Assembly (NCBI RefSeq): GCF_963678635.1
Contig: NC_087070.1
Coordinates: forward strand, 20,379,461 to 20,443,460
Source of the DNA: Symsagittifera roscoffensis
Taxonomy: Eukaryota > Xenacoelomorpha > Acoela > Convolutidae
Length of the DNA stretch: 64,000 nt
Direction: 5' to 3'
The notes under the pieces are model-generated. The model was not told the DNA's origin and did not search any database. It saw only the letters and a program-made list of their open reading frames with translations. The position numbers were made by a program, and so were the translations under genes. This document shows positions 23,073 through 34,440 of the stretch, piece after piece. The stretch's first letter is position 1. Every line of letters begins with the position of its first letter.

Positions 23073-23666
23073 TCAAAACTTCGCACGAAGTCTCGTCCTA
23101 GGATGAACTGGTCGATTTCGTGTACGATTTTCGACGACCAGAAAACTCATCCAGAGATTCATTCCTCCTACCTGCAGCGAAATGATGGGAGTCCTCCCAG
23201 CCACATAGATTGCGCCCTGATTGGTGGCTGCCAGTCTGATTTTTGTCGGAATCAGATCCGACCTATCGAAGCCCATGTCAGTCCAGGTGTTTATCTGCAT
23301 GACACTGAACACCGCTCCCGTGTCGAGCAGTCCTTTCATGGAGATTTGTCTGCCCTGCACGTTCAAGATGTGTGCTGCCAAATCGGCTTCACAGGCTATG
23401 TGGACCGCATCCTGCTCAAGCATGGCATTGTGTCCAATTTGTCGCACCTTAAGCTCTTCTCGACCGATGTAGATCCGGCCTACTTGGTCACTGGAATTGG
23501 TCATATGAGCCTTCGTGTGAATATTTATGCCGTCCACGTTCATCAGGATCGAGTATGGGCCATAGACTTCTATATAATGTCCATCTTTTCTCATTAGTCT
23601 TGGCCCACCTGTTGTGAGCAACGCTCTCACGGCCCTAGAATCCAAACTGGATTCTTTTTCTCTCAA
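23073..23666 (-). pseudogene. Aspartic protease (retropepsin) region of the giant element
   Basis: The core motif is MKGLLDTGAVFSVM (D-T-G-A), the retropepsin active site, followed by YVAGRTPIISLQVGG, the flap-side strands. It cleaves Gag-Pol. The upstream 110 residues form a spacer after the nucleocapsid. The frame is open for 197 codons, one of the better preserved parts of pol. Confidence 0.85.
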
Positions 23667-24078
23667 CCCTGGAGAAAGGTTCCTTACTAAAGGTTCTTTA
23701 CTACCTGATGACCTGCGATCGATTTTATTGAAATTATTTTTGTCCCCTCTTTTGTCATGCCAAAGGTCTTCCCTGAGATGACATTCAACTTCATACCCCG
23801 ATTCTTAGGTTCCTGTTTGTCCTCTTTTTTTGCTGCCTTCTCTAGGTTGTCAAGTTTCTCGCGCAGCTCTGTGTTTTTTAGTTCAGACCTTACTCACTGT
23901 TCAACTTTTTACGTGGCCAAATTTTGCTGAACGTTCTGTAGTGCGGTCCGAGCCGCAAGGCCATAAACTATTTCAAGCGCACTAGCTGACTCAGCCTCCA
24001 GGCTCGAGGCAAATGCGTCATCAAGGTCTTGACTTTTTTAGTCGTGAATGTACATTGTGTCACTTCTTGCTTCCGCGA

Positions 24079-24837
24079 CTAAGCTTCGATCATTAGGCGT
24101 GCACGACTAGCCTTGATTTCTGAAAGCGCCTTTTCATGGCGGGGATGCTTCGCGTCTGCCACTGCATCCCAGAACTGAGTGCAGTCTGATTTGAAATGTC
24201 CTTCCAGATTGCAAAAGAAGCACCTCGGTCCATACTTCATTATGAGCCCTCTCACATATTCTTCGTGGTCCTCGTCGGTTGCGTCAACATCGTCAAGAAA
24301 GAAACCAATCGCTTTCCTGTTTTGTTTATAAGTGGAACAGGCTGACACGTGATGGTCCAGCGAACCACAATTAGCGCATGATCTTTTTGTGTCCAAGTCG
24401 TCACGAAGTTTATACCAACCAGAACTTGTGCTGGTGTTCATTTCACTGTAGTTGCTGTAATTGTAGCGATTTTGAGCCCTTGGTTCTATGAGCAGATATT
24501 CGCGTGATTTCATGCGCAAATCATCGAGTGTCGGCACGGACTCCGCTGATAATGTACAGTGTGTGGCCAGCATGGTTTTCAGTTCATCACTCTTTACTCC
24601 ATTCATGAATTTCGAGGCTATGGCCAAATTCCGTTCCGAGATCCTCTCGTCGGAATTACTTCTTCTAAGCAGCTCGAGATCATCCAAAAACTTGTCGATG
24701 GACTCTTCATCTGTTTGACGCCTCTTTTCAAACTTCACCATGGACTGATGCCCCTTTACACCATAGCCGAAAGGATTCAGCAAGATATCGAAGATTTTGC
24801 GAGCACAGTCTCGTTCATTCGTCCTATTCGCTATCAA
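24079..24837 (-). pseudogene. Gag: capsid C-terminal part and nucleocapsid of the giant element
   Basis: 252 open codons. The first half is helical, with ESIDKFLDDLELLRRSN and ASKFMNGVKSDELKTML, which resemble the capsid of Ty3/gypsy Gag. The second half has two CCHC zinc knuckles, CANCGSLDHHVSAC and CFFCNLEGHFKSDC, separated by an acidic stretch. It packages element RNA in the particle. The start used (24837) is internal to a longer decayed Gag. Confidence 0.85.
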
Positions 24838-25296
24838 ACAGCTCAGGGCCGTGCCCTCTAAGTTACTCGTCAGTTCGCTACATTCCTGTTTCTTGGAGAG
24901 GTTCTCTTCCTCAAATGCAAGTTTATCACTTCTATCCAGGAATCATTACAGCCATCTGATTCGTCCTTGTACGACTTCGGTTTCTTGAGGGTCCTTCGTG
25001 ACCTCTCTCCTCTCAGTAGACTTCGAGAGTTTAGTAACAAACATCTCAAGAAACCTGTTTAATGGCTCAAACATTGAAGCGTAAATTGTAGTGTCATGTG
25101 AGATCTGGTACTAATCTGATCTACGGCCCCGTGGTCAAGCGTGCCCCCGATGTGGCATCTGTTTCTGGCGTGATTGGATTCGTCCAACCTGCACTCGACG
25201 GGGCTGCCTAGGTCTCTCCCTATGGTTAGGCTCAAAATTCGTTCTTGATCTCGGTAGAGCCTCTGCGTGACGGTGGGTTCCGGATCCGTCAGTCGC
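24838..25296 (-). other. Broken Gag middle section
   Basis: About 460 bp between the two supported Gag parts, with no long open frame but the same composition. It is probably Gag coding sequence with several frameshifts. Confidence 0.4.
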
Positions 25297-26569
25297 CTAA
25301 CGCGAGTCCTTTATTGGACCGGAACGATTCTCTCGGTTGCTGCCTCTCAAGATTTCATAAAGCTTGCGCATCATAAGGTCAGCCTTGGCATCTAATCTTT
25401 TCTCCAAGCTAGTAATCGTGTGAGCGTAGATGTTGTAATGATCGTTCAATAGTCGCTCGATCTCTCTTGTCATCCTGCTGTTTCTTTCTACTGACTCCAG
25501 GGTTGCTAGAGCTAAGGTCTCCGCAAGGCACTGATCGGTGTTTCGAATCAACTGGGCCTGTTCACTTCTGTAATGTCGCGTCTGCCAGCTCGTCTCTTAA
25601 CCCTTGATGACCCTGTTGAGCTCTTCCTTCCACTTGATCGATCCTTTCCGTCATATGCTGTCGCAGCTCTTCAAGGCCTGTCATTACGTTGGCAAACATT
25701 CCACTCACATCACAGGCCGTTCCCAACACTGGGGTAAGACCTAGAGACGATGACGTCAATTGAAGTTGCAGCCTGGCACTCGATGATGCACAACCCTTCT
25801 CTGTGCCCACCGACATCAGCAGCTTGTCGAATGTCGAGGATTTTCCCAGCGTCATCCCATCTGACATCAATCTTGATGGCGTATTGGACATCGCGTTTTT
25901 AATCTTAACCTGTCTCGGGCTAGGTGTGAAGTCCGTGTTCGAGTGCATCAGTCCCGGATGCAAAGTCAGAAAACAATTCATCGGTTCAGAGCGACGCCAT
26001 GCGTTCATCGAACAATGCCTTGAAATTCTTCCTTGCTTTTGAACTTGGTTGCACTTCCTTGGGACTTATGCTCGACATCATCGCATTTTTACCCTGCTTG
26101 ACTAGAGAAGATTGTTCCTTTCTCCGACTATTGCTCTTGATCTCCAATTTAAACATCCCTTTGATCAACAGTTCCTCTTTTGCATCAGTCTCGCGACGCT
26201 CCGAGGAACTCTGGGGTTTCTCGATCCCTTCCAGTTCAAAGTCATCACCGAGCTCTCCAATTCCTCATGATGGTGGTGTTCAGGTCGGATTAGCGTTTGC
26301 TTCCTTTCCTCAAAGGAATCGGTTGCTGTCTTGTACGCCGCCCTAGCCTCAGCGTTTCGCCCTTCAACACCATCTAGATTCTTCTCACTTCTTAGTTCCA
26401 TTCTGCTCACTGAAAGATCACTATGACCCTCACTCGTTGCTAGACAAGTAAAAACATCGGAGATGCTGCTAATCGAGGATTGGCTACGCCTCGACTTAAA
26501 CCTCCGCGTGCTCCCCGTGCTCAAAATGGCAATATTAGTCGTTTCTCTTAACGAGTCTCGCCGCTGCAT
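25297..26569 (-). pseudogene. Gag N-terminal region of the giant element
   Basis: Frames 26569..26165, 26168..25986, 26008..25562 and 25551..25297 overlap end to end, as expected for one ORF with three small indels. The first starts at an ATG (MQRRDSLRETTN) and is Arg/Ser-rich. Later parts have a coiled-coil look (GLEELRQHMTERIDQVEGRA, SLEKRLDAKADLMMRKLYEI). Nothing upstream on the minus strand looks coding, so 26569 is the likely Gag start. Confidence 0.6.
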
Positions 26570-26949
26570 GTTTTGTGATAAGCGAGATCCTTATATATGA
26601 GAGAAAATAAAAATTTCTGTTCAATTTCTGCAATGTGCAAAGTGTTTTTTAACCTCTTAGAGATGCTATTAATTAAACACAGGATCTTCTCAGTGTTGAA
26701 TTACTACTGATTCCACTCAAATACTTAATATCATAGTATCACAAAAATTTACAAATGTAATAAATACAACAAACCAAACACAACTGACAATGAAATAACA
26801 ACACATCCTATAGGTGACAGCGATCTCTTGCTTCAGTATCACGTTACCGCCACATATTTCTGAAATCACTGCCTCATTTAAAATCAAGCATTGCTCTATA
26901 AAATAGCAGTGATGGTTTCAATAACAGATAAATAAAAATTAATCTTAAA
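26570..26949 (-). other. Leader upstream of gag
   Basis: AT-rich and non-coding; on the minus strand it immediately precedes the Gag start. No primer-binding site could be identified here. Confidence 0.4.
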
Positions 26950-27300
26950 GAAAAAAAGACTTCCTCGAATTGGAACACTCCAAACGAACGAAGCCCACGA
27001 CACTGTATTCTCAAGTGAGCGTGTCTTGCCTAATACACTCACCGAGGACTTCTTTTATGTCTCCTGCGATTGCACGAGCTGTCCTATTAAGTAGCTCAAG
27101 GCAACCTCCGATCGAAAATATCTAAATTCTAAGCAAAAGCTCTCCCACAATCGGACAGTTCCAAGTGCATGAGAGTGGGGAACAACTTTCTCTTCTTAAG
27201 TGAGGGGGTCTTGCCGAATACACTCACCGAGGTCTTCTTTTATGTGTTCCCGGATTGCCCGAGTTTTCCTATTAAGTAGCTCAAGGCAACCACACAACCA
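26950..27300 (-). repeat. Two-hairpin structured repeat, tandem copies 2 and 3
   Basis: Two units of about 170 bp, alike from GTGAG through TAAGTAGCTCAAGGCAACC. Each can form a hairpin with GTGAG and CTCAC arms, and a second hairpin whose right arm CTCAAGGCAAC is at 27095-27105 and 27280-27290. Copy 1 at 4985 has GTGAATG and CATTCAC instead, so one stem pair changes from G-C to A-T. On the minus strand the units sit in the leader, about 400-600 nt upstream of gag. Confidence 0.7.
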
Positions 27301-27464
27301 CCAAATAACAATCGAAAAAAAAAATCTTCGGGTACTTCTGATAAACCAGATTTAGAATCCAAAGTTGATCGCGAACCTCTGGGTCAACTGGGCTGTTTTA
27401 TTTCTGATATACACACCTCATTAGAAGTCGACCTTCTACTTTAACGTAAAAGGGATATTCAAGA

Positions 27465-27870
27465 TGTTTAACTTATCCCGGTGGCCCCCCGAAATTTTCA
27501 CTAAAGAGGGTTGTTAAGGGGCTTAAGTCACTTCGGAGGGTGATTAGAACATTAATCTTACTCCAGAGGGTTGCCTCGGAGGGTACCTTAAACGCCTAAA
27601 TTGCTTCGGAGGGTGACCCTAAATTCACTAAAGAGGGTTAATAAGAGGCTTAATACGCTCCGGAGGGTTACTTCGGAGGGTTCCCTCAAATTTCCTATTT
27701 TTTCAAGTCTCGCCTCAAAAGGGTCTCCAGCTAGGATCAAAACAAGTCAAAACAGGCTAAATTTACTCTGGGGGATTATTTGAACTATCTCGGACAAGGA
27801 GGGTTGTTAAGGGGCTTAACTGACTCCGGAGGGTTGCTTCGGAGAGTTCACCAAAACTCACAAAAACAAG
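27465..27870. repeat. Tandem G-rich repeats with GGAGGGT core
   Basis: At least three imperfect units 120-180 bp apart share AAGAGGGTT or AAGGAGGGTT, then GGGGCTTAA, then CGGAGGGT. The core occurs about nine times in 400 bp, always with G on the plus strand. Scattered ACCCTCC/GAGGGT words continue to 29400. Confidence 0.65.
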
Positions 27871-29514
27871 TGTTTCACCGCGGTAAAGCCTCCAATTGCT
27901 GTCTAGCTTGCTTAAAATAAAGTTGGTTAACACGATCAACCTACTCAGTAGGATAAAACGTGGTTTTAAAAAAAAATTTCTGCCGCTCGGAGGGTTCCCT
28001 AAAAAATGGACCCTCCCAACTGACAAATTCTTAAAAAAAAGTTTCTTTCCTGAATTTATTAACCTAAAAACGGTTGCAGTTCAGAAAACTGATCAAAAGC
28101 GTCGGTTTATGTTACCAAAACTATTCCAGTGTTTGAGAAATAAACGAAAACGCGTTTGCTAAATTGGCCTTTTTTCAATACCTTTATAGGTTCTCAGGGA
28201 CTTTTTTCGCAATTCTTGCTGAAAGTGCCTAAATAAAACTTGAAACGAGCGTAGTAGCCTGTACAAAATTGGAAAGATGCAAAAAAAACTGGACCGGAAT
28301 TGGTTTGGAAACAAAAGTTTGGTCAAAAACTATCAAATTTGGACCCTCCAATTCTTTCCTTTTCCGATCTTTAAGTGTTTAGCTTTGTCCACTGAACTAT
28401 TCGGAGATTAACTCAAAAATAATTCTAGCAACTGAGCTCGTTGTGCTATTAGGCTCCTACCGCAAAATTTTTTCTCGCTTTAACTCAAAAAACTCAAAAA
28501 TTTGATCCTCAAAACATATTGACGAAATTCGGAAAATTACGAAAATTTTGGTCGGAAAGTTTTTTTTTCGCCAACATCTACTGAGTCTTTTTCCGCGCGT
28601 TTTTTTCAGTAGGGGGGCTCGATTCACATAGTAGTTCACTGTGCAGAAGCTTTTTGTGGTTCGAAAAACTTGGAGCTCGAAAATTTTTGGGGTTAACAGT
28701 TTGGTCGAAAATCGGTATTTTCGACAAAATTAGGGTGTTTTCAAGTCTAAATGGGAGAGAAGTAATATTTAATAAGGATAATAACCTATTCGTAGTCATT
28801 ATTCGATAATACTATACCCTCTTTTGCAACAAAATACCCGAAATAAGACCCTTAACTTGCAAGTTCGCAATCGATGGAGGGTACAATCGGACCGCGCCAA
28901 TTGTTTCCCCACCAATTAAATTTTAATGAAATAGTACCCGAACGATACTAAAATTGGATTAACGATACCCAACAGTCACTGGTACATGTTGTCCCTGTTG
29001 CCCCTTGTTGAGTCTGGAACACGTCTGTCAGTTTGCCATTTTACCCTCCTGTCACCTGCAAAATTATCCTTTACGTGCTTAAATACTCAAACAACACCCG
29101 AGGGAGGGTATCTAACCAACAACTAAAACACGCAATCTTTTCAATCAGAAATGATATAAATCAATCTGAAACAACAAAAAACAGGAAAATCAGATCATAT
29201 CTCGTCCGAAATTAATATATAAACTGTCAATTTAAATGTTCTACTTTTTTTTTGGTTTTACGCTTTCTCTTTAATTTTTTTGGTCCCAGGACTTGGGATA
29301 AACAGGCTCTAGACCTTCCATCTAACCCTCCGACCCCCGAATTTTTCGGTCATAACTAAGTTAAATCTAAATCGTACCAGGCGGAGGGTCGGTACCTTCC
29401 GCCTAATACAATACAAGACATTAAGGTCTCTAACTCGGGCGTACTCCCATAGCGGAGTGTTCGTCGCTGAAACGTTTGCTGATCATGATGGTCTTGCGTT
29501 TAAAAGGCCCGCCC
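27871..29514. other. Non-coding stretch between the G-rich repeats and repeat D
   Basis: AT-rich, with long T and A runs and a few GGAGGGT-type words. Near 29380 a near-palindrome built on GGCGGAGGGTCGG is seen. Short ORFs are not supported. If repeat D is the 5' LTR, this is part of an unusually long leader, or a later insertion into it. Confidence 0.4.
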
Positions 29515-30180
29515 AAAAACGTCTATTTAACATCCGCTCAAACATTACAGAGTGAAGGAGCGTTGAAAAAGCACTTAGTGACCACTGGCAGGCGTCAGTT
29601 ACCTTAATTCTACTCGTTTTTCACCGTCTAGACCTACCCAGTTCATTTTCTGGCTTGTTTAGGGCTTAGTAAAAAAAACCATTTTTTGGCCATGAGTCAA
29701 ACGACCTTTGATCAGCTTTCGTTACATGCGAAAATAACCCAAAAGCTGGGTGTCGGACCCCCAGACTACGTGATTAATATCAAACACACGGTTCGAAATC
29801 CAATATTCACTATGTTTTCAGTGACAGTTATATACTAAATCCAATGGGGATGGGTTGAATTTCCCTTTTTCTAGCTAACGATGCTCTGAATTTATATGTA
29901 AAATTGGAGTTAATTCAACAATTCAGGGCATCATAGCACCTAAAAAGCAAATATTACTTTTTCACACAGTGGGATAGTTTCTCGGCACCGGGCCTCAAAT
30001 TCCGTTCTCCTCCCGAGATAACGCTCTTATCTCTCCAATCTCGTGGCACTGGATGGTACGGATTCGCTCCGGCTGTCCCACTGAAGCCTCCTTTCTTCTT
30101 ATCTGCTTCAGCTAAGCGTCATATCGTGTCTTGTTATCACGATAAGAGGCTCCGCTTCTTCTCTATTTTCCCCAACAATA
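29515..30180 (-). repeat. LTR-like dispersed repeat, copy D (candidate 5' LTR)
   Basis: The right-hand copy of the 660-bp repeat. It keeps the ATGCTCTGAA / TTCAGGGCAT stem (around 29880-29932) and the GAGATAA-CGCTC-TTATCTC hairpin (around 30013-30033), although the intervening sequence has diverged. Homology with copy C ends near the CCCCAACA at 30170-30180, where the minus strand would begin TGTTGG. It lies upstream of gag on the minus strand, which suits a 5' LTR. Confidence 0.55.
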
Positions 30181-30399
30181 CTTCGTCTTAGTTTCTCGGC
30201 GTCTCTGTTTCAATTGTTTTTTTATTATTTTTTAAATCGTTTAAGTCGGCCGTTCCCGCATTTCTCAGAAATGATCTGGTTCGAATCGAAAATTTAAAAT
30301 TTCTAGAGTATTTCGACCCTCCCTTTCATTGATAATCCGATTCTAAGGCCTTTATTGTCCTTTTTCCAATGCCTCGGCGGGTTCAACCGTGCCAATTCG

Positions 30400-31035
30400 G
30401 GGGAATGGCACACATGTCAAATCCTTGTAGTTTTCGAGATATGACAATTTTCATGCTTTTTTCAAAATTTTTTCAAAAACTTCAAAAGATATAAAAAAAA
30501 TTCCAAAACGTTGAAATTTTCATTCCTGTTGTTGGAAATTGTGAGAGTACTCTCAGGGGTTGCGAATTTTACTTTGAGTGTGGCTGCTCAAATCCTTGTA
30601 GTTTTCGAGATATGACGTTTTTTAGGATTTAAAAAAAGTTCAGAAAGTTTTTGATTTTAAAAATAGGCTCTTTTGCAGTTTCCAAAACCCCCTTAATTTT
30701 TTTCTGAAAATCACTACATGAAAGTCTACTTAAAATGAATTTTCATGAAACGAACTGCATCAAAACGTGTCAGCGTGAACAGGTGAACAAATTTTTACTA
30801 CATTGCTTACATGAAAATTGCGGTGTGAATACTTTTTGAACAGCTTTGTTTTGTTACTTCACGAGGGGGGTGGGAAACTGGAAAAGAGCCAAAAATTTTC
30901 ACAAAATCTGACATTTGCTTCTCTGTAGTGAGGCTCTGTCAAGGTACTCTCAGGAGTTTGAATTTTGCCTCCAACTATGACTGCTCAAATCCTTGTAGTT
31001 TTCGAGATACGGCGTTTTTTATGATTTTCTAAGTT

Positions 31036-31036
<1 letters not shown>
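30400..31036. repeat. About 170-bp satellite, left part
   Basis: Copies of CAAATCCTTGTAGTTTTCGA followed by GATATGAC or GATACGGC occur near 30416, 30588 and 30984. The first two are about 172 bp apart. Between them are A/T-rich fillers with TTCAAAAA. The array resumes at 33780 on the other side of a LINE. Confidence 0.75.
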
Positions 31037-31071
<35 letters not shown>

Positions 31072-33785
31072 CAGAATTTAGGATACATCCATGGGAGTTA
31101 GCTCCCGAATCAAGTTTATGAGATCAATCATATTTTAGTTTAATGAGCTTAGTTTTTTGAAGTTTAAGCATCTTGTGCATCCGCAGTTGATTCTCCAGGT
31201 GCAGGTATCGACTTCATTGTAGATTTTCTCGTAGAATTGCCAGTACACTCTTGATATTTTTGGTTTAAACGAGTCACTTAATAGGATTTCATATTTCAGG
31301 TGATCGTGAAATATGTTTGTCAGGCTGCAAGCGCGTTGCCGGAAATCAGATTTGCATTTATGAAGTCGAAAGTTCTTCGCGTTGAAACTTCTTGTTGTTT
31401 TCGGTCGATTTGATTCAGTGACTTCTATAAATCGCCACCTTTCCAGGTCGGTCTTTTCTTCTTAGAATGTTCGCGAACAAAAGTAGTACATGCATTTCTT
31501 GATAAAGAGACAAGGGAAGAATTTGAAGAGTGGTTAACCTCGATTTATAAGGAATTTGTTTATTTCCAAGTATCCATTTCTTTGCTCTCTGTTGCACTTT
31601 TTCTAAGGTGGCAAGATCTTGCTTTGAGGGTTTCCAGACTGATGATGCATAGCTAACGATAGGTACTACATAGCTTTTATATGCATTTTTCCTGCTGTTC
31701 ATGGTTGTGGCAGGTGATAAGTTTCTTTTGATGCAGTATAGGGCCTTCAGTGCTTTGCTCGCACGATTGTTTGCATGAGAAGTCCAGTTAAGATTTTTTG
31801 ACATTATCATTCCAAGATCTTTAAGTTCGTTAGGCTGTTCGAATTTGTACGAGATTATGCTTAGGTTGCACTCGCCCTTAATTACTAGTGTTTTGCTGTT
31901 GGTCATATTGAGGCGCATTTCATTGGTTTCACACCACTTCCAGACTTTTCTAATATCGATCTGCAGGGTAGTCGGGTCGGTGCCCATAATTTTATAGTCA
32001 TCCGCATACGATGACATGACACATTTTGGCAAGTCATTGATGTATACTAAGAAAAGGAGTGGCCCTAGAATAGATCCTTGCGGCACTCCACTATAAATTG
32101 GCAGTTGGCTTGAGACCGAGCTGCCGATGCGTACTGTTTGGGTTCGACCGGTCAGGTAACTTTTGATTAGATCCAATATTGGGCCTGTTATTCCAGCTCT
32201 GCTGAGTTTTTCGATCGTTATTTTGTGATTGACTTTGTCAAAAGCCTTCTGGAAGTCGAGGTAAAATGACGCTAGGAAGTGGCAGTTGCTATTGTCAAAG
32301 TTCACAAACATTTGTTTGTTATAGATGAGCGTCTTTGCCGAAAACCGTGTTGAGATTGGGACAATGCGGTGGATAAGATTGGGTACATTCTGTCGAAAAA
32401 AAGTTTCTCGAGGACTTTGGATACTGCTACGAGGAGGCTGATCGGCCTGTAATTATCTACCATTTGTTTGTTCCCTTCTTTAAATATGGGGATTGTTTCG
32501 CTTGTTTTCCAGAATGATGGGAGTTAGCATTTGTTTGCAATTGTGTTGAATATGAGATGCAGTGACTTTGGTAGGGAGTCTGATAATTTTTTCAGAAGGT
32601 TGTTCCCCATACGGTCAAGTCCTTTGGCCTTGCTCTCGTCCAGCGATTGGAGAACGAGTTGTATTTCTAGTTCTGAGAAATGAATCATCGACAGCTTGGT
32701 CTGTCCCTCTGTGAGAGTATAATCGTGGTGATTTTTACTGAAAACGGATTGGAAGTACTGATTAAATAATTCGGCTTTTTCGATATCGGTATTAGCTGAC
32801 TTATCGTCAAGAAATACTTCAGTTGGGATTGAGCTTGTTTTCATGATAGTTTTGAGGTATTTTTGGACCTTTGAGAAGATTCCAGACTTGAAAATTTCTG
32901 TTTCATGATTGCATTGGTCAGCTGAGGGCGATAAGGACAATTCAGTTTGTAATTGCTGGATCTTTAGGGTATTTGTTTAACTTTGGCGTCTGAGAGTTTC
33001 TACTTTTTTCATGAGGTTTGAGCTCGTGGGAGAAACCCAGGGCGCTAGATGTTTCCTATGTTGGGTTGTTCGGGGTATGTGTTTGACTATAATACCGTAG
33101 ATCCAATTATACCACTGGAGATCAACGTTGCTGTAGCAGTATGGGTTGAAGTGGTGCTCTCGCACATATTCGTTGATTTCGTTCCAGTTGGCTTTTTTGA
33201 AGGCAAAGCCTGAAAAGTCGTACTTTTGGGAGGGTAGAGGGACCCTTTCGCGATTTATTTTGTGATTCATATGTAACTTTGAGCCGTAAGGTGGGTGATC
33301 TGAGGTGAAGTCGTTTTTGAGCCGATTGTCCATGTATACGTCTAGTATGATATCAGGATTGTTGCAGAGCAGGATATCCAGGCTCTTTCCAGTATCGGTT
33401 ATGATGAATTGTTCCAGGTTTAATTCCTGGAAGTTGTCTAGGATGCTTTGTTCGTACTCGCATTTTGATGAGAATGATTTCCAATTTGTACACGAGAAGT
33501 TGATATCTCCAACAATGACAAGATTTTGTATGCCTTGCTCGCGTTCTGTTGCTTTTATTAAGTTCAGCAATGAGTTAAGTTGATCTAGTGACCATCGGTA
33601 TGGGCTATACACAGGGGCACAATATATACAGCAGACAAGTATTGGTACAGATATCTTGAGTTGAACCATTACGCAGTCTTGCATGCCTGTATCAATGCTG
33701 TTATGTGGTATGTTGGCGTTGATGCCAATTAGAACTCCTACGTGTTTTGATAGACCGGCTTTTGAAGTTAAGAAAAACTTAGATG
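31037..33785 (-). mobile_element. LINE copy 3 inserted in the satellite, (TTA)n tail
   Basis: Minus strand: endonuclease, then reverse transcriptase, ending in a (TTA)n tail (plus-strand AAT repeat 31037-31069). It is flanked on both sides by the same satellite unit, so it is a clear insertion. It is truncated at the 5' end inside the endonuclease. It is a relative of LINE copy 1. Confidence 0.9.
31415..32940 (-). pseudogene. LINE copy 3, reverse transcriptase
   Basis: The frame 32940..32524 covers the linker and early motifs (TEVFLDDKS, KAKGLDRMGNNLLKKLS). Broken frames to 32320 give NYRPISLLVAVSKVLEKLFF and SQHGFRQRRSS. The frame 32311..31415 has YLDFQKAFDKVNH, YSGVPQGSILGPLLFLVYIN, SYADDYKIM (catalytic Y-A-D-D) and a C-terminal domain ending near QRAKKWILGN. 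It copies element RNA at the nicked target. One frameshift near 32315 and a stop near 32523 inactivate it. Confidence 0.9.
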
Positions 33786-33790
33786 TAAAA
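32977..33790 (-). pseudogene. LINE copy 3, endonuclease domain
   Basis: The open frame runs from satellite sequence (33885) into the element near 33790 and ends at 32977. It has VGVLIGINANIPHNS, CIYCAPVYSPYRW, LVIVGDINFSCTNW (metal-binding strand) and FTSDHPPYGSK (the S-D-H of the endonuclease active site). The N-terminal start is missing by truncation. A stop at 32977 separates it from the reverse transcriptase. Confidence 0.85.
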
Positions 33791-34440
33791 AAAATCCAAA
33801 TTTTTGAAGCTCTCAATCCTGTTATTGGAATCTGTGGGGGTACTCTCAGGGGTTGAGAATCTTGCCTCTGACTATGACTGCTCAAATCCTTGTAGTTTTC
33901 GAGATACGACGTTTTTTATGATTTTCTCCTAAGTTTTCAAAAAAACTTAGATGATAAAAAATTCCAAAACGCTGAAGATTTCAATCCTGTTACTGGAATC
34001 TGTCAAGTTACTCTCAGGAGTTGCACTTTTATCCTTCAAATATTTTTCAAAACCTTGCAGTTTTCCAGATATGACGTTTTTTGTGCTTTTTTCAAAAAAA
34101 TTTTACGAAAATTAAATTTTTTATTTTCAAAGTTTGAAATTCCTAACTTGTAGGTGTGGCAGTCAGATTAATCTCAGGGGTTGCCAATTCGGCCTTCAAT
34201 TAAGAATGCCCAAATCTTTTTAGCTTAAGAGATAAGACGATTTTTTTGTGATTTCTTTTGGAAATTTTCAGAAAACTCAAATTACAAAATAATTCGCAAT
34301 AGTGAAATTCCCAACCATGTAGTTGTGTACTGTCAGAGTTCTTTCAAAGATTGCGAGTATTGCCATCAAATAAGACTGCTGAAATCTTGGTAGTTTTCGA
34401 AATTTGAAATTTTTTCTGGTTCTCAATAAATACCTTAATT
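33780..34440. repeat. About 170-bp satellite, right part
   Basis: Further monomers start near 33880, 34040, 34205 and 34375 (spacing 160-170 bp), each with the CCTTGTAGTTTTCGAGATA core in increasingly diverged form. It continues the array interrupted by the LINE at 31037-33785. Confidence 0.7.

Larger units (their letters stand above)
5150..30180 (-). mobile_element. Giant Ty3/gypsy-type retroelement with an extra 3' gene block
   Basis: Minus-strand order is repeat D, leader, gag, protease, dUTPase-like region, reverse transcriptase, RNase H, linker, integrase, macro-like ORF, SGNH-1, SGNH-2, orphan polyprotein, repeat A. Protease-RT-RNase H-integrase order identifies Ty3/gypsy. All parts share strand, base composition and degree of decay, which is why I group them. 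The outer limits are the similar repeats A and D. No target duplication was found, and repeats B and C plus a LINE fragment have been inserted. The block could also be a pile-up of two related elements; the duplicated zinc-binding region supports at least some mixing. Confidence 0.6.

Noticed and set aside
26950-27300. Spliced-leader RNA gene
   Set aside because: The minus-strand GTGAGT is suggestive, but no Sm site or conserved leader could be seen, and a location in the gag leader explains it better.
27465-27870. Telomere-like repeat
   Set aside because: The core is GGAGGGT in long units, not a short tandem telomeric hexamer.
30400-34440. CRISPR-like array
   Set aside because: The spacing (160-170 bp), diverged units and eukaryotic context fit a satellite.
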